In this document: piece by piece, positions 1 to 7,177 of the stretch
How positions within the stretch are numbered: position 1 is the first letter of the stretch
Layout of the letters: the number at the start of each line of letters is the position of its first letter
Source: CAWGOF01 sp963824225
GTDB taxonomy: Bacteria; Acidobacteriota; Polarisedimenticolia; Polarisedimenticolales; Polarisedimenticolaceae
NCBI GenBank assembly: GCA_963824225.1
Contig: CAWGOF010000003.1
Location: forward strand, 1,922,001-1,986,000
Length of the DNA stretch: 64,000 nucleotides
Direction: 5' to 3'
Position numbers and translations under genes: made by a program
Notes under the pieces: model-generated
What the model was told of the DNA's origin: nothing
What the model saw: the letters and a program-made list of their open reading frames with translations, nothing else
Database searches by the model: none

Positions 1-1290
1 GCCAAGACCTTCCGACCCTACGAGCCCGATCAACTGCTTCTGATGCCTCCGTCGCTTCAGGATTGGGTGCCCGAGGGACACCTGGCGCGGCTGGTCAGCG
101 ATGTCGTGGACACGCTGGACCTGTCGACGATCGAGGACAGCTACGAGGAGGAGCGGGGCTACCCACCGTACGACCCGCGGCTGATGGTGAAGCTGCTCGT
201 CTACGGGTACTGCACGGGCGTGTACTCGTCGCGGCGGATGGCCGGAGCGCTGCAGGACAGCGTGGCGTTTCGGTTCTTGGCGGCGGGCAACGATCCGGAC
301 TTCCGGACGATCAGCGACTTTCGCAAGCGGCACGGTGCGGCGTTGGCCGGGCTGTTCGACCAGGTGCTTCAAGTGTGTCGGGAGTCGGGCCTGGTGCGGC
401 TGGGTCGTGTGGCGATCGACGGGACGAAGATCAAGGCCAACGCATCGAAGCACAAGGCGATGAGCTACGGACGGATGAAGCAGAAGGAATCGGAGACGCG
501 GCGGATGGTGAAGGAGCTGCTGCAGCACGCGGAGCGGATCGATGCCGAGGAGGACCGGAAATACGGCCGGGATCGACGCGGCGACGAGCTGCCGGCGGAG
601 CTGGCCACGCATCAGGGTCGGCTGAAGAAGATCCGTGAGGCCAGGGCCGCGCTTGAGGCCGAGGCGCGGCGCAAGGCCGAGGCCGAAGGAATGGACCCCG
701 AGCACGCGAAGCCCGAGGACAAGGCGCAGCGGAACTTCACCGATCCGGAGTCGCGGATTCAGCGAACACCCGACGGATTCATTCAGGGCTACAACGCGCA
801 GGTGGCCGTGGATGAGGAGTTCCAGATCATCGTGTCGCAGGATGTGACGCCGACCGCGCCGGACGTGAACGAGTTGATTCCTGCGGTGGAACGAATCGAA
901 GACGCACTGGGGAGTCTGCCCGAGCAGGTGCTCGCCGATGCGGGCTACTGGTCGGAGGAGAATGTCCGAGCTCTCGAAGCGAAGAAGATTGAGCCGTTCA
1001 TCGCGACGCAGAAGCAGAAGCACGGGCCACCGCCGCCGACTCCGCGGGGCCGTCCGCCGAAGAATCTGACGGTGCGAGAGCGCATGGCGAGAAAGCTCCA
1101 AAGCAAGCGAGGCCGTCGGATCTACGCGGGACGGAAGGTTCTCGCCGAGCCCGTGATCGGACAGATCAAGCAAGCGCGCGGGTTTCGGCAGTTCCTGCGG
1201 CGAGGTGTGCAGCGTGTACGGCAGGAGTGGGCGCTGGTGTGCCTGGCGCACAACGTGCGGAAGCTGCACACCGCTTTGGCGACGGTATGA
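1..1290 (+). CDS. IS1182-like DDE transposase, 5' end outside window
   Basis: Transposase of an insertion sequence. The frame is open from base 1 and runs upstream of the first ATG (43), so the gene is cut by the window edge. The N-terminal part has the DUF772-type region with YDPRLMVKLLVYGY and a DFR-rich stretch. The DDE core is visible as VAIDGTKIKAN (first Asp), LADAGYW (second Asp) and EPVIGQIKQARGF (Glu). The length of about 430 residues fits the IS1182 group. It points toward the phage-type genes that start at 1468. The 177 bases after its stop hold no gene; the right end of the element should lie there, but its inverted repeat cannot be confirmed without the left end. Confidence 0.9.
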   Translation, partial: AKTFRPYEPDQLLLMPPSLQDWVPEGHLARLVSDVVDTLDLSTIEDSYEEERGYPPYDPRLMVKLLVYGYCTGVYSSRRMAGALQDSVAFRFLAAGNDPDFRTISDFRKRHGAALAGLFDQVLQVCRESGLVRLGRVAIDGTKIKANASKHKAMSYGRMKQKESETRRMVKELLQHAERIDAEEDRKYGRDRRGDELPAELATHQGRLKKIREARAALEAEARRKAEAEGMDPEHAKPEDKAQRNFTDPESRIQRTPDGFIQGYNAQVAVDEEFQIIVSQDVTPTAPDVNELIPAVERIEDALGSLPEQVLADAGYWSEENVRALEAKKIEPFIATQKQKHGPPPPTPRGRPPKNLTVRERMARKLQSKRGRRIYAGRKVLAEPVIGQIKQARGFRQFLRRGVQRVRQEWALVCLAHNVRKLHTALATV

Positions 1291-1467
1291 AACGGGCCGA
1301 GGTGTTCCCGGCGACTGGCAGCATCGGGACGACCGCCGCCGCCCAGCCGTCCCAGCCCACCGATCAGGCCGGGTCAAACCCGAGACGTTGATGTCCGACC
1401 CCCGCGAGAACGGAAACATGTTTGTTCGGTCCATTACTCGGACGGGCTCCTAGGCGGGGCCCGCGTC

Positions 1468-2016
1468 TCAGTTGGCGTCTCCGTCGAGCGCGGTGGGGGC
1501 CCGCTCGAAAATCGCCCGGGCGATCCGATCGCGCAGATCGTCGTCCTTGATCTCGGCCTTGACGACGTCGATGAACAGATCAACCAGGCCCCGGCTGTCG
1601 GCCTCGGCTTCAGCCCGGATCTGCTCCTCGGTCTCCCCATCAACCGTCATGCCGCGGGCCAGGCGTTGCCCCCGCTGGGCCTTCTCCAGGATTCCAGCGA
1701 CCTCCTTGAGGCCGGCGACGTTCATCGTCCTGTCTTCCTTCTGCATCCGCTCGAAGAGCTGCGAGACGAGCAGGCTCCACAGCTTGAAGTGCGACGTGTT
1801 GAGCGTCACCCGCTCGGTGGCCAGCTTCTCGACGAGCTGCTCCGCGGCTCGCTTCTCGACCTGGATCCGCAGGGCATCCCAGTCCTCTTGGCGCTTCCAG
1901 AGCCCGACCGTGTGGGCTTTGATCTTCAAGCGGCGTGCGATCTCGGCTGCCGTGGCCGCCTCCCCGGTCAGGTACAGGCGCCGGGCTTCTTCGCGCTTAC
2001 GCGTTGAGTACTGCAT
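1468..2016 (-). CDS. HTH protein resembling phage small terminase
   Basis: 182-residue protein. The first 50 residues form a helix-turn-helix (YSTRKREEARRLYL, then AAEIARRLKIKAHTVGLW) like that of DUF1804/small-terminase proteins that bind phage DNA at the packaging site. The rest is long charged helices, fitting an oligomerisation region. I chose the ATG at 2016 because GGAGGAGAA lies just upstream. The start sits 20 bases inside the end of the ParB-like gene, which suggests coupled translation. No large terminase follows; the IS transposase lies there instead. Function is inferred from the fold and the neighbours. Confidence 0.6.
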   Translation of the reverse strand: MQYSTRKREEARRLYLTGEAATAAEIARRLKIKAHTVGLWKRQEDWDALRIQVEKRAAEQLVEKLATERVTLNTSHFKLWSLLVSQLFERMQKEDRTMNVAGLKEVAGILEKAQRGQRLARGMTVDGETEEQIRAEAEADSRGLVDLFIDVVKAEIKDDDLRDRIARAIFERAPTALDGDAN

Positions 2017-2671
2017 TGTCGTTCTCCTCCAGGAAATGGCGAGCGAGGTTCGCGAGGCCCTTGGCCTTCCGGTCCCGGCCCGCCGTGCCGTCTGATGCAA
2101 GTTCCACAGCCCGTTCGATCAGCTCCTCCTGCTCCGGGCTCACGACGAAGGTCAGAACACGGGGCAGGACTTTCTCCTGCTCGGCCGCCTGGTCAGCGAG
2201 AAGCGCTGCGATCTCCTCGGCCGGGAACTGCAGCAACGATTCGAGTTCCTCGAGCTGCTTGTCGGTCTCGGGCAAGAGGCCCGCCAGGTCGGGCAACGAC
2301 ATCTCGCCGAGCAGCTCGTGGATCAGCTGCGCCCGGCGGATCGGTGAGTCCTGGCCCTCCAGGCGGTTCAGCGTCGCGAGCAGCAGCTTCGCCTCGCGGT
2401 CGTCGACGTTCCAGACGTCGCACCGGGCTTCGGTGTGGCCGAGGTCGCGCAGGATCTCGACCCGGTGGTGCCCGTCGAGGATCTGGAATCGCCCGGGCTC
2501 CTCGGGATGCGGCCGGACCACGACGAAGGGATAGCGGCCACTGCGCTTGATGTGGGCCTTGAGTTTCTCCCGCAAGTCGTCCGGCATGACGTTCGAGTTC
2601 AAGGGATGCGGCGTCAGGTCACCGAGCGGAACCATCCGCGCACCGATACGCTTGCTCGTCTGTTCCGTCAT
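1997..2671 (-). CDS. ParB-like nuclease-domain protein
   Basis: 224 residues. The N-terminal third is a ParB/sulfiredoxin-type domain: VPLGDLTPHPLNSN, then FQILDGHHRVEILRDLG, which matches the nucleotide-binding box of the family. The C-terminal half is helical and acidic. In phages such proteins often sit beside DNA methylases and terminases and are not partition proteins. Its ATG overlaps the methylase stop (ATGA), and AAGGAG lies just upstream within the methylase end. Its own end overlaps the next gene by 20 bases. The three genes therefore form one minus-strand operon. Confidence 0.8.
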   Translation of the reverse strand: MTEQTSKRIGARMVPLGDLTPHPLNSNVMPDDLREKLKAHIKRSGRYPFVVVRPHPEEPGRFQILDGHHRVEILRDLGHTEARCDVWNVDDREAKLLLATLNRLEGQDSPIRRAQLIHELLGEMSLPDLAGLLPETDKQLEELESLLQFPAEEIAALLADQAAEQEKVLPRVLTFVVSPEQEELIERAVELASDGTAGRDRKAKGLANLARHFLEENDNAVLNA

Positions 2672-4074
2672 CTGCTGTTCTCCTTGACCCGGGTCGCGTT
2701 CCGAGCCAGCCTGTGGGCATGAGCTACCGGGCCGACCGAGCCGACTTCAGCGTCACCGTCGATGGAGCGTTCGCCGAAGACGGCGTGTGGCAGATCGACG
2801 CCGTGCTCGAGCTCCGAGACGGGATCAGCGGGCGCGAGCGAGCCGCTCTCGTGGGCGACGCCCGGCTGGAGTTGATCCGCGGCATCGCGGAGGCCGCGAG
2901 CCAGGGTCGGAGCTTCGGCTCGACCGCCGTGCGACTCCAGTTCGAAGGCGACCCCGAGATCGTCGGGCACAACGACCTGGTCCTGGGCGTCGGCCCCAAT
3001 CGCTGAGCATTCCCCAAGGAACGCCGTCTCGGGCTCCCAGCCGACGACGAGAAACTCCCGGTTGCGTTCCTTCTTCTCGTCCGTCGCGATCGCCGGCAGG
3101 TGCTGGTGCTTGATCTCGAACGCCCGGGTCGCACGGCCCAGCCGCCGCATCTTCTCCTCGAGCTCGTTGAGCGTGACGACCTCGTTCCCGAGCGACAGCA
3201 ACCAGATCGGGATGCGGCCCGCCCGCTCGAAGAGGCCGTCGATCATTGCAGCGCCGTCGCGAGCGGTGAACGGCGATGTCTCCCGCTGCCGGCCTTCGAG
3301 AATCTGGTCGATGACTTTGTACTCGCGCTCGTAGCTCATGACTGCGGGATAAGGTGGATCGAAGTACGCGACGTCGGCCTCGATCGTGGGCAGCACGTCG
3401 AGCACCGACTGATTCAGCACGCGCCCCTCGCCTTGGAAGACGCCGGCGTTGATTTGCTGAGCTACGTGCCAAACGCGATCGACGGTCGTGAGACGGAGCC
3501 CCTCGACGTAGTGGTGAACGCACGAGTCCGTGATGGCCTCGTACTCGCCCGTGCTGACGCGATGGATCGTGCCCTTCCGCACCTGCGACATCGGGTGCTC
3601 GAGGAGCGCCAAGCGAATCGCGAGCATCCGGATCAACGCGGCCTTCGCCGGGTCGGCTGACTCGTCAGCCACGGCAAGTGCACGGTCGAGGAATCGGCCG
3701 AGGTTCGCGGTGAACACCGCCGGGACCAACTCGCGCTCGATGCGGCCCGCGGAAGCGTCGCTCGGTTCGAGCAGCCGTAGCACGTCCTCACGGGTGAGGC
3801 GGACACGGCTGTTCTCGATCAGGGCCTGGCCCACGGTAATGGCCCGCTCCGCGATGTCGGTGGCCACGACGCGGAACCCCTGCGCCTTGGCGTAGAGGCT
3901 GACACTCCCGCCGCCCAAGAACCCGTCGAGGAACGTGCGCCCGTGCCAGTGCCGCCGGGGCAGCAGCCGGTCGATCTCCCGGAAGATGAGCGGGCACAGC
4001 CGGCGCTTGCCGCCCAGGTACGGGAACAAAGCCGTGAAGAACGGGAGGCGCCTGCGGGACGAGCGCGTTCTCAC
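2668..4074 (-). CDS. D12-class DNA N6-adenine methyltransferase
   Basis: 468-residue frame starting with GTG. Residues 1-350 are a D12 (Dam-like) adenine methylase: the SAM-binding motif FPYLGGKR is near residue 17, the FLGGGSVSLYA segment near 50 and the catalytic DPPY near 238, ending with REFLVVGWE. It would transfer a methyl group from SAM to adenine in DNA, either to protect phage DNA or as an orphan modifier. Residues 351-468 have no family match that I recognise, lack Trp and Tyr, and resemble an antisense reading. They lie opposite a plausible plus-strand frame at 2719-3006. The stop overlaps the ParB-like ATG, which argues that the long frame is translated. Confidence 0.85.
   Translation of the reverse strand: MRTRSSRRRLPFFTALFPYLGGKRRLCPLIFREIDRLLPRRHWHGRTFLDGFLGGGSVSLYAKAQGFRVVATDIAERAITVGQALIENSRVRLTREDVLRLLEPSDASAGRIERELVPAVFTANLGRFLDRALAVADESADPAKAALIRMLAIRLALLEHPMSQVRKGTIHRVSTGEYEAITDSCVHHYVEGLRLTTVDRVWHVAQQINAGVFQGEGRVLNQSVLDVLPTIEADVAYFDPPYPAVMSYEREYKVIDQILEGRQRETSPFTARDGAAMIDGLFERAGRIPIWLLSLGNEVVTLNELEEKMRRLGRATRAFEIKHQHLPAIATDEKKERNREFLVVGWEPETAFLGECSAIGADAQDQVVVPDDLGVAFELESHGGRAEAPTLARGLRDAADQLQPGVAHESGSLAPADPVSELEHGVDLPHAVFGERSIDGDAEVGSVGPVAHAHRLARNATRVKENSR
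2719..3006 (+). CDS. possible small gene opposite the methylase tail
   Basis: A 95-codon frame lying wholly antisense to the last 117 codons of the methylase frame. It reads like a protein, with Trp, Tyr and Phe spread regularly (DGVWQIDAVLEL, RLQFEGDPEIVGHN). I see no ribosome binding site before the ATG. Codon-aligned antisense frames in G+C-rich DNA can look protein-like, so either this or the methylase tail may be spurious. No family recognised. Confidence 0.25.
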   Translation: MSYRADRADFSVTVDGAFAEDGVWQIDAVLELRDGISGRERAALVGDARLELIRGIAEAASQGRSFGSTAVRLQFEGDPEIVGHNDLVLGVGPNR

Positions 4075-4106
4075 GCTGCAAGCCCTCGCGGCGGTAGAAT
4101 GCCGGC

Positions 4107-4847
4107 GTGCGATACGTGGTCACGGTCGTCCTGCTCTTCGCGTTCGTCAGCGCGATCGCCGGCACGCGCTCCGACAGCCGGCCTTCGCCGTCGATCATGG
4201 GCAAAGAAGTCGAGCAATTGAACACCATCGGCTACGGATTGATGGACCTCTTGAGCGCCGAGCCGACCCCTTGTCCGTCCGATTTGGTCAGCCGCACCGA
4301 GATTTCGGTGCTGTTCTGCGGTGCGGTGTCCGGTGCTCCTCCGGTCGTCCAACTCACGGCGGCGATCGACAAGTACCTGCTCTCGGTTCACCGCGCCCGG
4401 GTCCTTGATGCCGGGTGGACCGAGAAACAGGGAGCCTCGGTACGAACCTACTCCATCGGCGGTGTTCTTGTGACGGCGCAGGTGATCGCCAAGGGCCACG
4501 TCGTCGTGATGGAGTACCCGATGCAGTGCTTCCCGTTCAACCCAATCCCGGAGCCTCAGGTCGAGGGGGAACAGTGGACGAATCCAAAGCCGGTCGATCA
4601 CGGCGTGCCGCGGTATCCGGAGTTGGCGCGCAGGGCTCGCGTAGAGGCCGACGTCGTGCTTCACGCCATGATCCTCGCCGACGGCACGATCGGTGAGACC
4701 TGCCTCCTCTACAACAGTCGTCCGGGCTTGGACTTCGACACCGCCGCCGTTGAGGCAGTCAAGAAGTGGCGCTACGAACCTGCTCGGATCGGCGGCGAAC
4801 CCGCCACGGTCCCGTTCGTTGTACGGGTCTCCTTCCGCCTTCACTGA
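4107..4847 (+). CDS. secreted protein with TonB C-terminal domain
   Basis: 246 residues from a GTG start. The N-terminus is a signal peptide or membrane anchor (VVTVVLLFAFVSAIAG). The last 80 residues match the TonB_C fold: VPRYPELARRARVEADVVL, then AVEAVKKWRYEPAR and VPFVVRVSFRL. The middle 120 residues are not recognised and contain four Cys. TonB_C domains contact outer-membrane receptors, but no ExbB/ExbD or receptor gene is nearby. The protein may therefore be a stand-alone periplasmic protein that reuses the fold. It diverges from the methylase with only 32 bases between the starts, and no Shine-Dalgarno sequence is evident. Confidence 0.7.
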   Translation: MRYVVTVVLLFAFVSAIAGTRSDSRPSPSIMGKEVEQLNTIGYGLMDLLSAEPTPCPSDLVSRTEISVLFCGAVSGAPPVVQLTAAIDKYLLSVHRARVLDAGWTEKQGASVRTYSIGGVLVTAQVIAKGHVVVMEYPMQCFPFNPIPEPQVEGEQWTNPKPVDHGVPRYPELARRARVEADVVLHAMILADGTIGETCLLYNSRPGLDFDTAAVEAVKKWRYEPARIGGEPATVPFVVRVSFRLH

Positions 4848-5041
4848 CTAGCCTCCCGCCCCACACAATCGCGGCTGAACCAGGCCCACTGCAGGCCTGA
4901 CGCCCGTTCGTACCACCCGATCTCGAAGCGCCAGCCCGCGGTGTCGCCACGGTCGTGCTCTTCGCGTGTGAAGCGTTGGAACTCCACGACATTCGGCTCC
5001 CAATCGCCATCGTCCTGGCGGCGATCCTGCAGTGCGCTCAT
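4841..5041 (-). CDS. small acidic hypothetical protein (66 aa)
   Basis: Short frame with protein-like composition (GWRFEIGWYERASGLQWAWF), rich in aromatic residues and carrying a single Cys near the end. It converges with the TonB-like gene and overlaps its last 7 bases. Not recognised. Such small aromatic-rich proteins are common among accessory genes of phages and integrative elements; a function cannot be given. Confidence 0.45.
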   Translation of the reverse strand: MSALQDRRQDDGDWEPNVVEFQRFTREEHDRGDTAGWRFEIGWYERASGLQWAWFSRDCVGREASQ

Positions 5042-5126
5042 CGCCCGACAATCGCCATCGATTGCCCTTGATCTGTTGCCGCAATCGAGCCCTTGTTGTC
5101 GTGATGCGATTCCGGAGGGAAACACG

Positions 5127-5312
5127 ATGCGCATGAGAACGATGGCCAGCGAGGACGAAGCACGGAACCTGATGGTGACCCGCAACCGGGCACGCCGAGA
5201 TCGCCGCGTGGACATCGCGGTGGTGGTCGAGGGACCGGGAGACGGCGAGTGGACGGTGATGGACCTGCGCGACGCGAACGATGGCGGGTTCCTGTACAGC
5301 TGGGAGGCGTGA
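5127..5312 (+). CDS. small hypothetical protein (61 aa)
   Basis: The ATG at 5127 is preceded by GGAGGGA at a good distance. The sequence starts with a charged helix (EDEARNLMVTRNRARRDRR), then a short beta-type stretch VDIAVVVEGPGDGEWTVMDL and a LYSWEA end. No family recognised. It is followed 4 bases later by the next small gene, so the two are probably co-transcribed. Confidence 0.5.
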   Translation: MRMRTMASEDEARNLMVTRNRARRDRRVDIAVVVEGPGDGEWTVMDLRDANDGGFLYSWEA

Positions 5313-5316
5313 AGCA

Positions 5317-5547
5317 ATGCACCGACGACCCAGAACGAAGACGATCGACGGCTACCGTGTGCAGCCGAAGCTCCCGACAAACGTGATTCTCGACGGCAGG
5401 TGCGAGGCGGTCGACTTCACGGTCTACGACGGCCAGACCTGCGTCGAGGCGCTGGTGGAGATCGGGTTGATCAAGAGCCCGTACACGTTGGTCTTGAGCG
5501 TCGAGCAGGCCATCGAGGCCGGGTTCATCGAGCAGACCGACCCGTAA
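5317..5547 (+). CDS. small hypothetical protein (76 aa)
   Basis: ATG at 5317 with a GGGAGG sequence upstream at slightly long spacing. The N-terminus is basic (HRRPRTKTIDGYRV); the rest is mixed with TVYDGQTCVEALVEIGLI and ends EQTDP. The spacing to its neighbours suggests one operon running from 5127 to 5922. Not recognised. Confidence 0.5.
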   Translation: MHRRPRTKTIDGYRVQPKLPTNVILDGRCEAVDFTVYDGQTCVEALVEIGLIKSPYTLVLSVEQAIEAGFIEQTDP

Positions 5548-5583
5548 CAAACCGCAGCCATGACGGCTGCGAAGGAGGGACCG

Positions 5584-5922
5584 ATGGAAGACACGACGAC
5601 TGAGACGACGCCCGCACCCAACAAGGAGGAGGAAGCCATGCCCACGAAGAAGAAGGCCGCGAAGCCCAAGACCACCAAGACGAAGGCGGCCAAGACCAAG
5701 ACGACCAAGCCCGCCAAACCCAAGAAGGAGAAGGCCCCGAAGGAGCCGGTGCCGGGTCGCGTGTTCGCGATCCGCCTGACCGACGCCGAGCTCGGAGCGA
5801 TCCACAAGGCCTCGGGACCGCGGAACGCCACCCGGTTCATCCGGGCCGTCGCCGCAGCGTTCGCCGCCGAGGACGAGGCTGCGTTCAAGGCCGTCGTCAC
5901 CGAGGCTCGCAACCTGCGCTGA
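5584..5922 (+). CDS. Lys/Ala-rich histone-like protein
   Basis: 112 residues. After an acidic leader (EDTTTETTPAPNKEEE) comes about 40 residues made almost only of Lys, Ala, Thr and Pro in KTTKTKAAKTK-type repeats, like bacterial H1-type or AlgP-type tails that bind DNA. The last 55 residues are a compact domain (RVFAIRLTDAELGAI, RNATRFIRAVAAAFAAED). Two starts each have a good ribosome site: 5584 (AAGGAGGGA) and 5638 (AAGGAGGAGG). The first adds the acidic leader. Probable nucleoid- or DNA-associated protein of the element; inferred. Confidence 0.6.
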   Translation: MEDTTTETTPAPNKEEEAMPTKKKAAKPKTTKTKAAKTKTTKPAKPKKEKAPKEPVPGRVFAIRLTDAELGAIHKASGPRNATRFIRAVAAAFAAEDEAAFKAVVTEARNLR

Positions 5923-5943
5923 CCAGTCCGTCCCAATTCCTCC

Positions 5944-5978
5944 CGCCCTCGCGATCTCCGCGGGGGCGTTCTTGTTGG
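5944..5978 (+). terminator. rho-independent-type terminator
   Basis: Perfect 10-bp stem CGCCCTCGCG / CGCGGGGGCG (one G-T pair) with loop ATCTC, followed by TTCTTGTT. It lies 22 bases after the Lys-rich gene and fits termination of the 5127-5922 operon. Confidence 0.6.
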
Positions 5979-6084
5979 CGCTCGTGTTACTCACAACGGT
6001 CACTGTAGCGGGTTCTCCACGTGCGGTGTACACAATGCACGGCATCCTTCATCCGCACATGGTCTGCCGTGATAGCCTGTTTCC

Positions 6085-6828
6085 ATGGAAGCGGGTGATA
6101 TCGAGACGACCGACGACGATACGCCCGAGCTCATATCCGCCGAAGGTCATCGCATTCCACGCAAGCAGAGCAGCGTCACCACAAGCAAGCAGGGCAAGTC
6201 GCGAACGGTCGGGGACCACGATCTTCTTCGACGAATTGAAGGGCGTATTGCCGAGATATACCAGAGCGGTCAGATCCAAGTCGTTGATGGCCGTGAAATC
6301 AAGACGCCTGAGGCCGCGCGTGAGCTTGCTCGTCTCGAGGAACAGCGTGATGCCGTTGAGCGGAAGCTCGGCCCGACGCAAGTACTCTTTGGGTTTGTCA
6401 ACCAGGTTCACTTGCGAGGAAAGGTCTACACGTTGGCGGCCTACCGGATGTGGGCAGCGCCATTCTGTCGTGCGATCGTTGCTGATCCCCCGCAATTCGG
6501 GGGTCCCTCAGCGAGACGCGATCGACTCCTCTGGCTTCTCTGGAACTTCCGGGACAAGGCGGTTATCCAGGTCGGTGCGACGGCCCACAAGGTCCGTGGC
6601 TCGCTTGTAGAGTGCGCTGAGTGCGGGTATCGACACCGGTACCTCAGCCGCCCAAGGAACCTCCATGGCTTCAGTAGCTGCCGGCGGTGCAGTGCTCTGG
6701 CTTATCGCATCGTTCCGGAGACGATCCGCTACAAGCCCTTCGGGAAGATCACCCGCATCGGACTTCACAGACGGTTCCGGATTTCCAAGCGTCAGCTCGA
6801 TCGTGTTCTCGCTGTCCCGCTCCCGTAG
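6085..6828 (+). CDS. hypothetical protein with C-terminal zinc ribbon
   Basis: 247 residues. Residues 45-115 are helical and charged (LLRRIEGRIAEIYQSGQI, ELARLEEQRDAVERKLG), possibly a coiled coil. The C-terminal third has a CxxC...CxxC pair (CAECGYRHRYL, then SCRRCSALAYR) that should bind zinc. The basic tail could contact nucleic acid. Its base composition is a little lower in G+C than its neighbours, suggesting separate acquisition. Not recognised as a named family. Confidence 0.6.
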   Translation: MEAGDIETTDDDTPELISAEGHRIPRKQSSVTTSKQGKSRTVGDHDLLRRIEGRIAEIYQSGQIQVVDGREIKTPEAARELARLEEQRDAVERKLGPTQVLFGFVNQVHLRGKVYTLAAYRMWAAPFCRAIVADPPQFGGPSARRDRLLWLLWNFRDKAVIQVGATAHKVRGSLVECAECGYRHRYLSRPRNLHGFSSCRRCSALAYRIVPETIRYKPFGKITRIGLHRRFRISKRQLDRVLAVPLP

Positions 6829-6959
6829 TCACCTCCGCCTTCTCTAGCGCAACTCTCCTGCAGTCATCGAGTTAGGCCCGAGTCTGTGTCGATTCTCGCG
6901 TCGGCGCCCCTCCCTGTAGTTAGGCCGCCAGGACGGATCAGGCCGGCCGGGAGTGGACG

Positions 6960-7175
6960 ATGGCCGAGATCGATCACGAAGCACTACTCGACGCGCCGAC
7001 CGTGGCCCGCTGGTTGAAGGTCGCCACGACGACCGTTTATGAGCAGGCGGCCCGCGGCGTGCTCCCGCACATCCGGCTTTGGAAGGGCGCGCGACGCACG
7101 TTGATCCGCTTCCGGCGCTCTGATGTCGAGCAGTTCATCCGCACGCGCACCGTGGTCAAGACGGCGGGGAAGTAG
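6960..7175 (+). CDS. excisionase-type helix-turn-helix protein
   Basis: 71 residues of the MerR-like HTH_17/Xis type: LLDAPTVARWLKVATTTVYE, then RRTLIRFRRSDVEQFIR. Such proteins bind DNA near attachment sites and steer recombination toward excision, or act as small repressors. It sits 2 bases upstream of the primase-helicase gene and probably heads that operon, as expected for an early control gene of an integrative element. Confidence 0.7.
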   Translation: MAEIDHEALLDAPTVARWLKVATTTVYEQAARGVLPHIRLWKGARRTLIRFRRSDVEQFIRTRTVVKTAGK

Positions 7176-7177
7176 CC

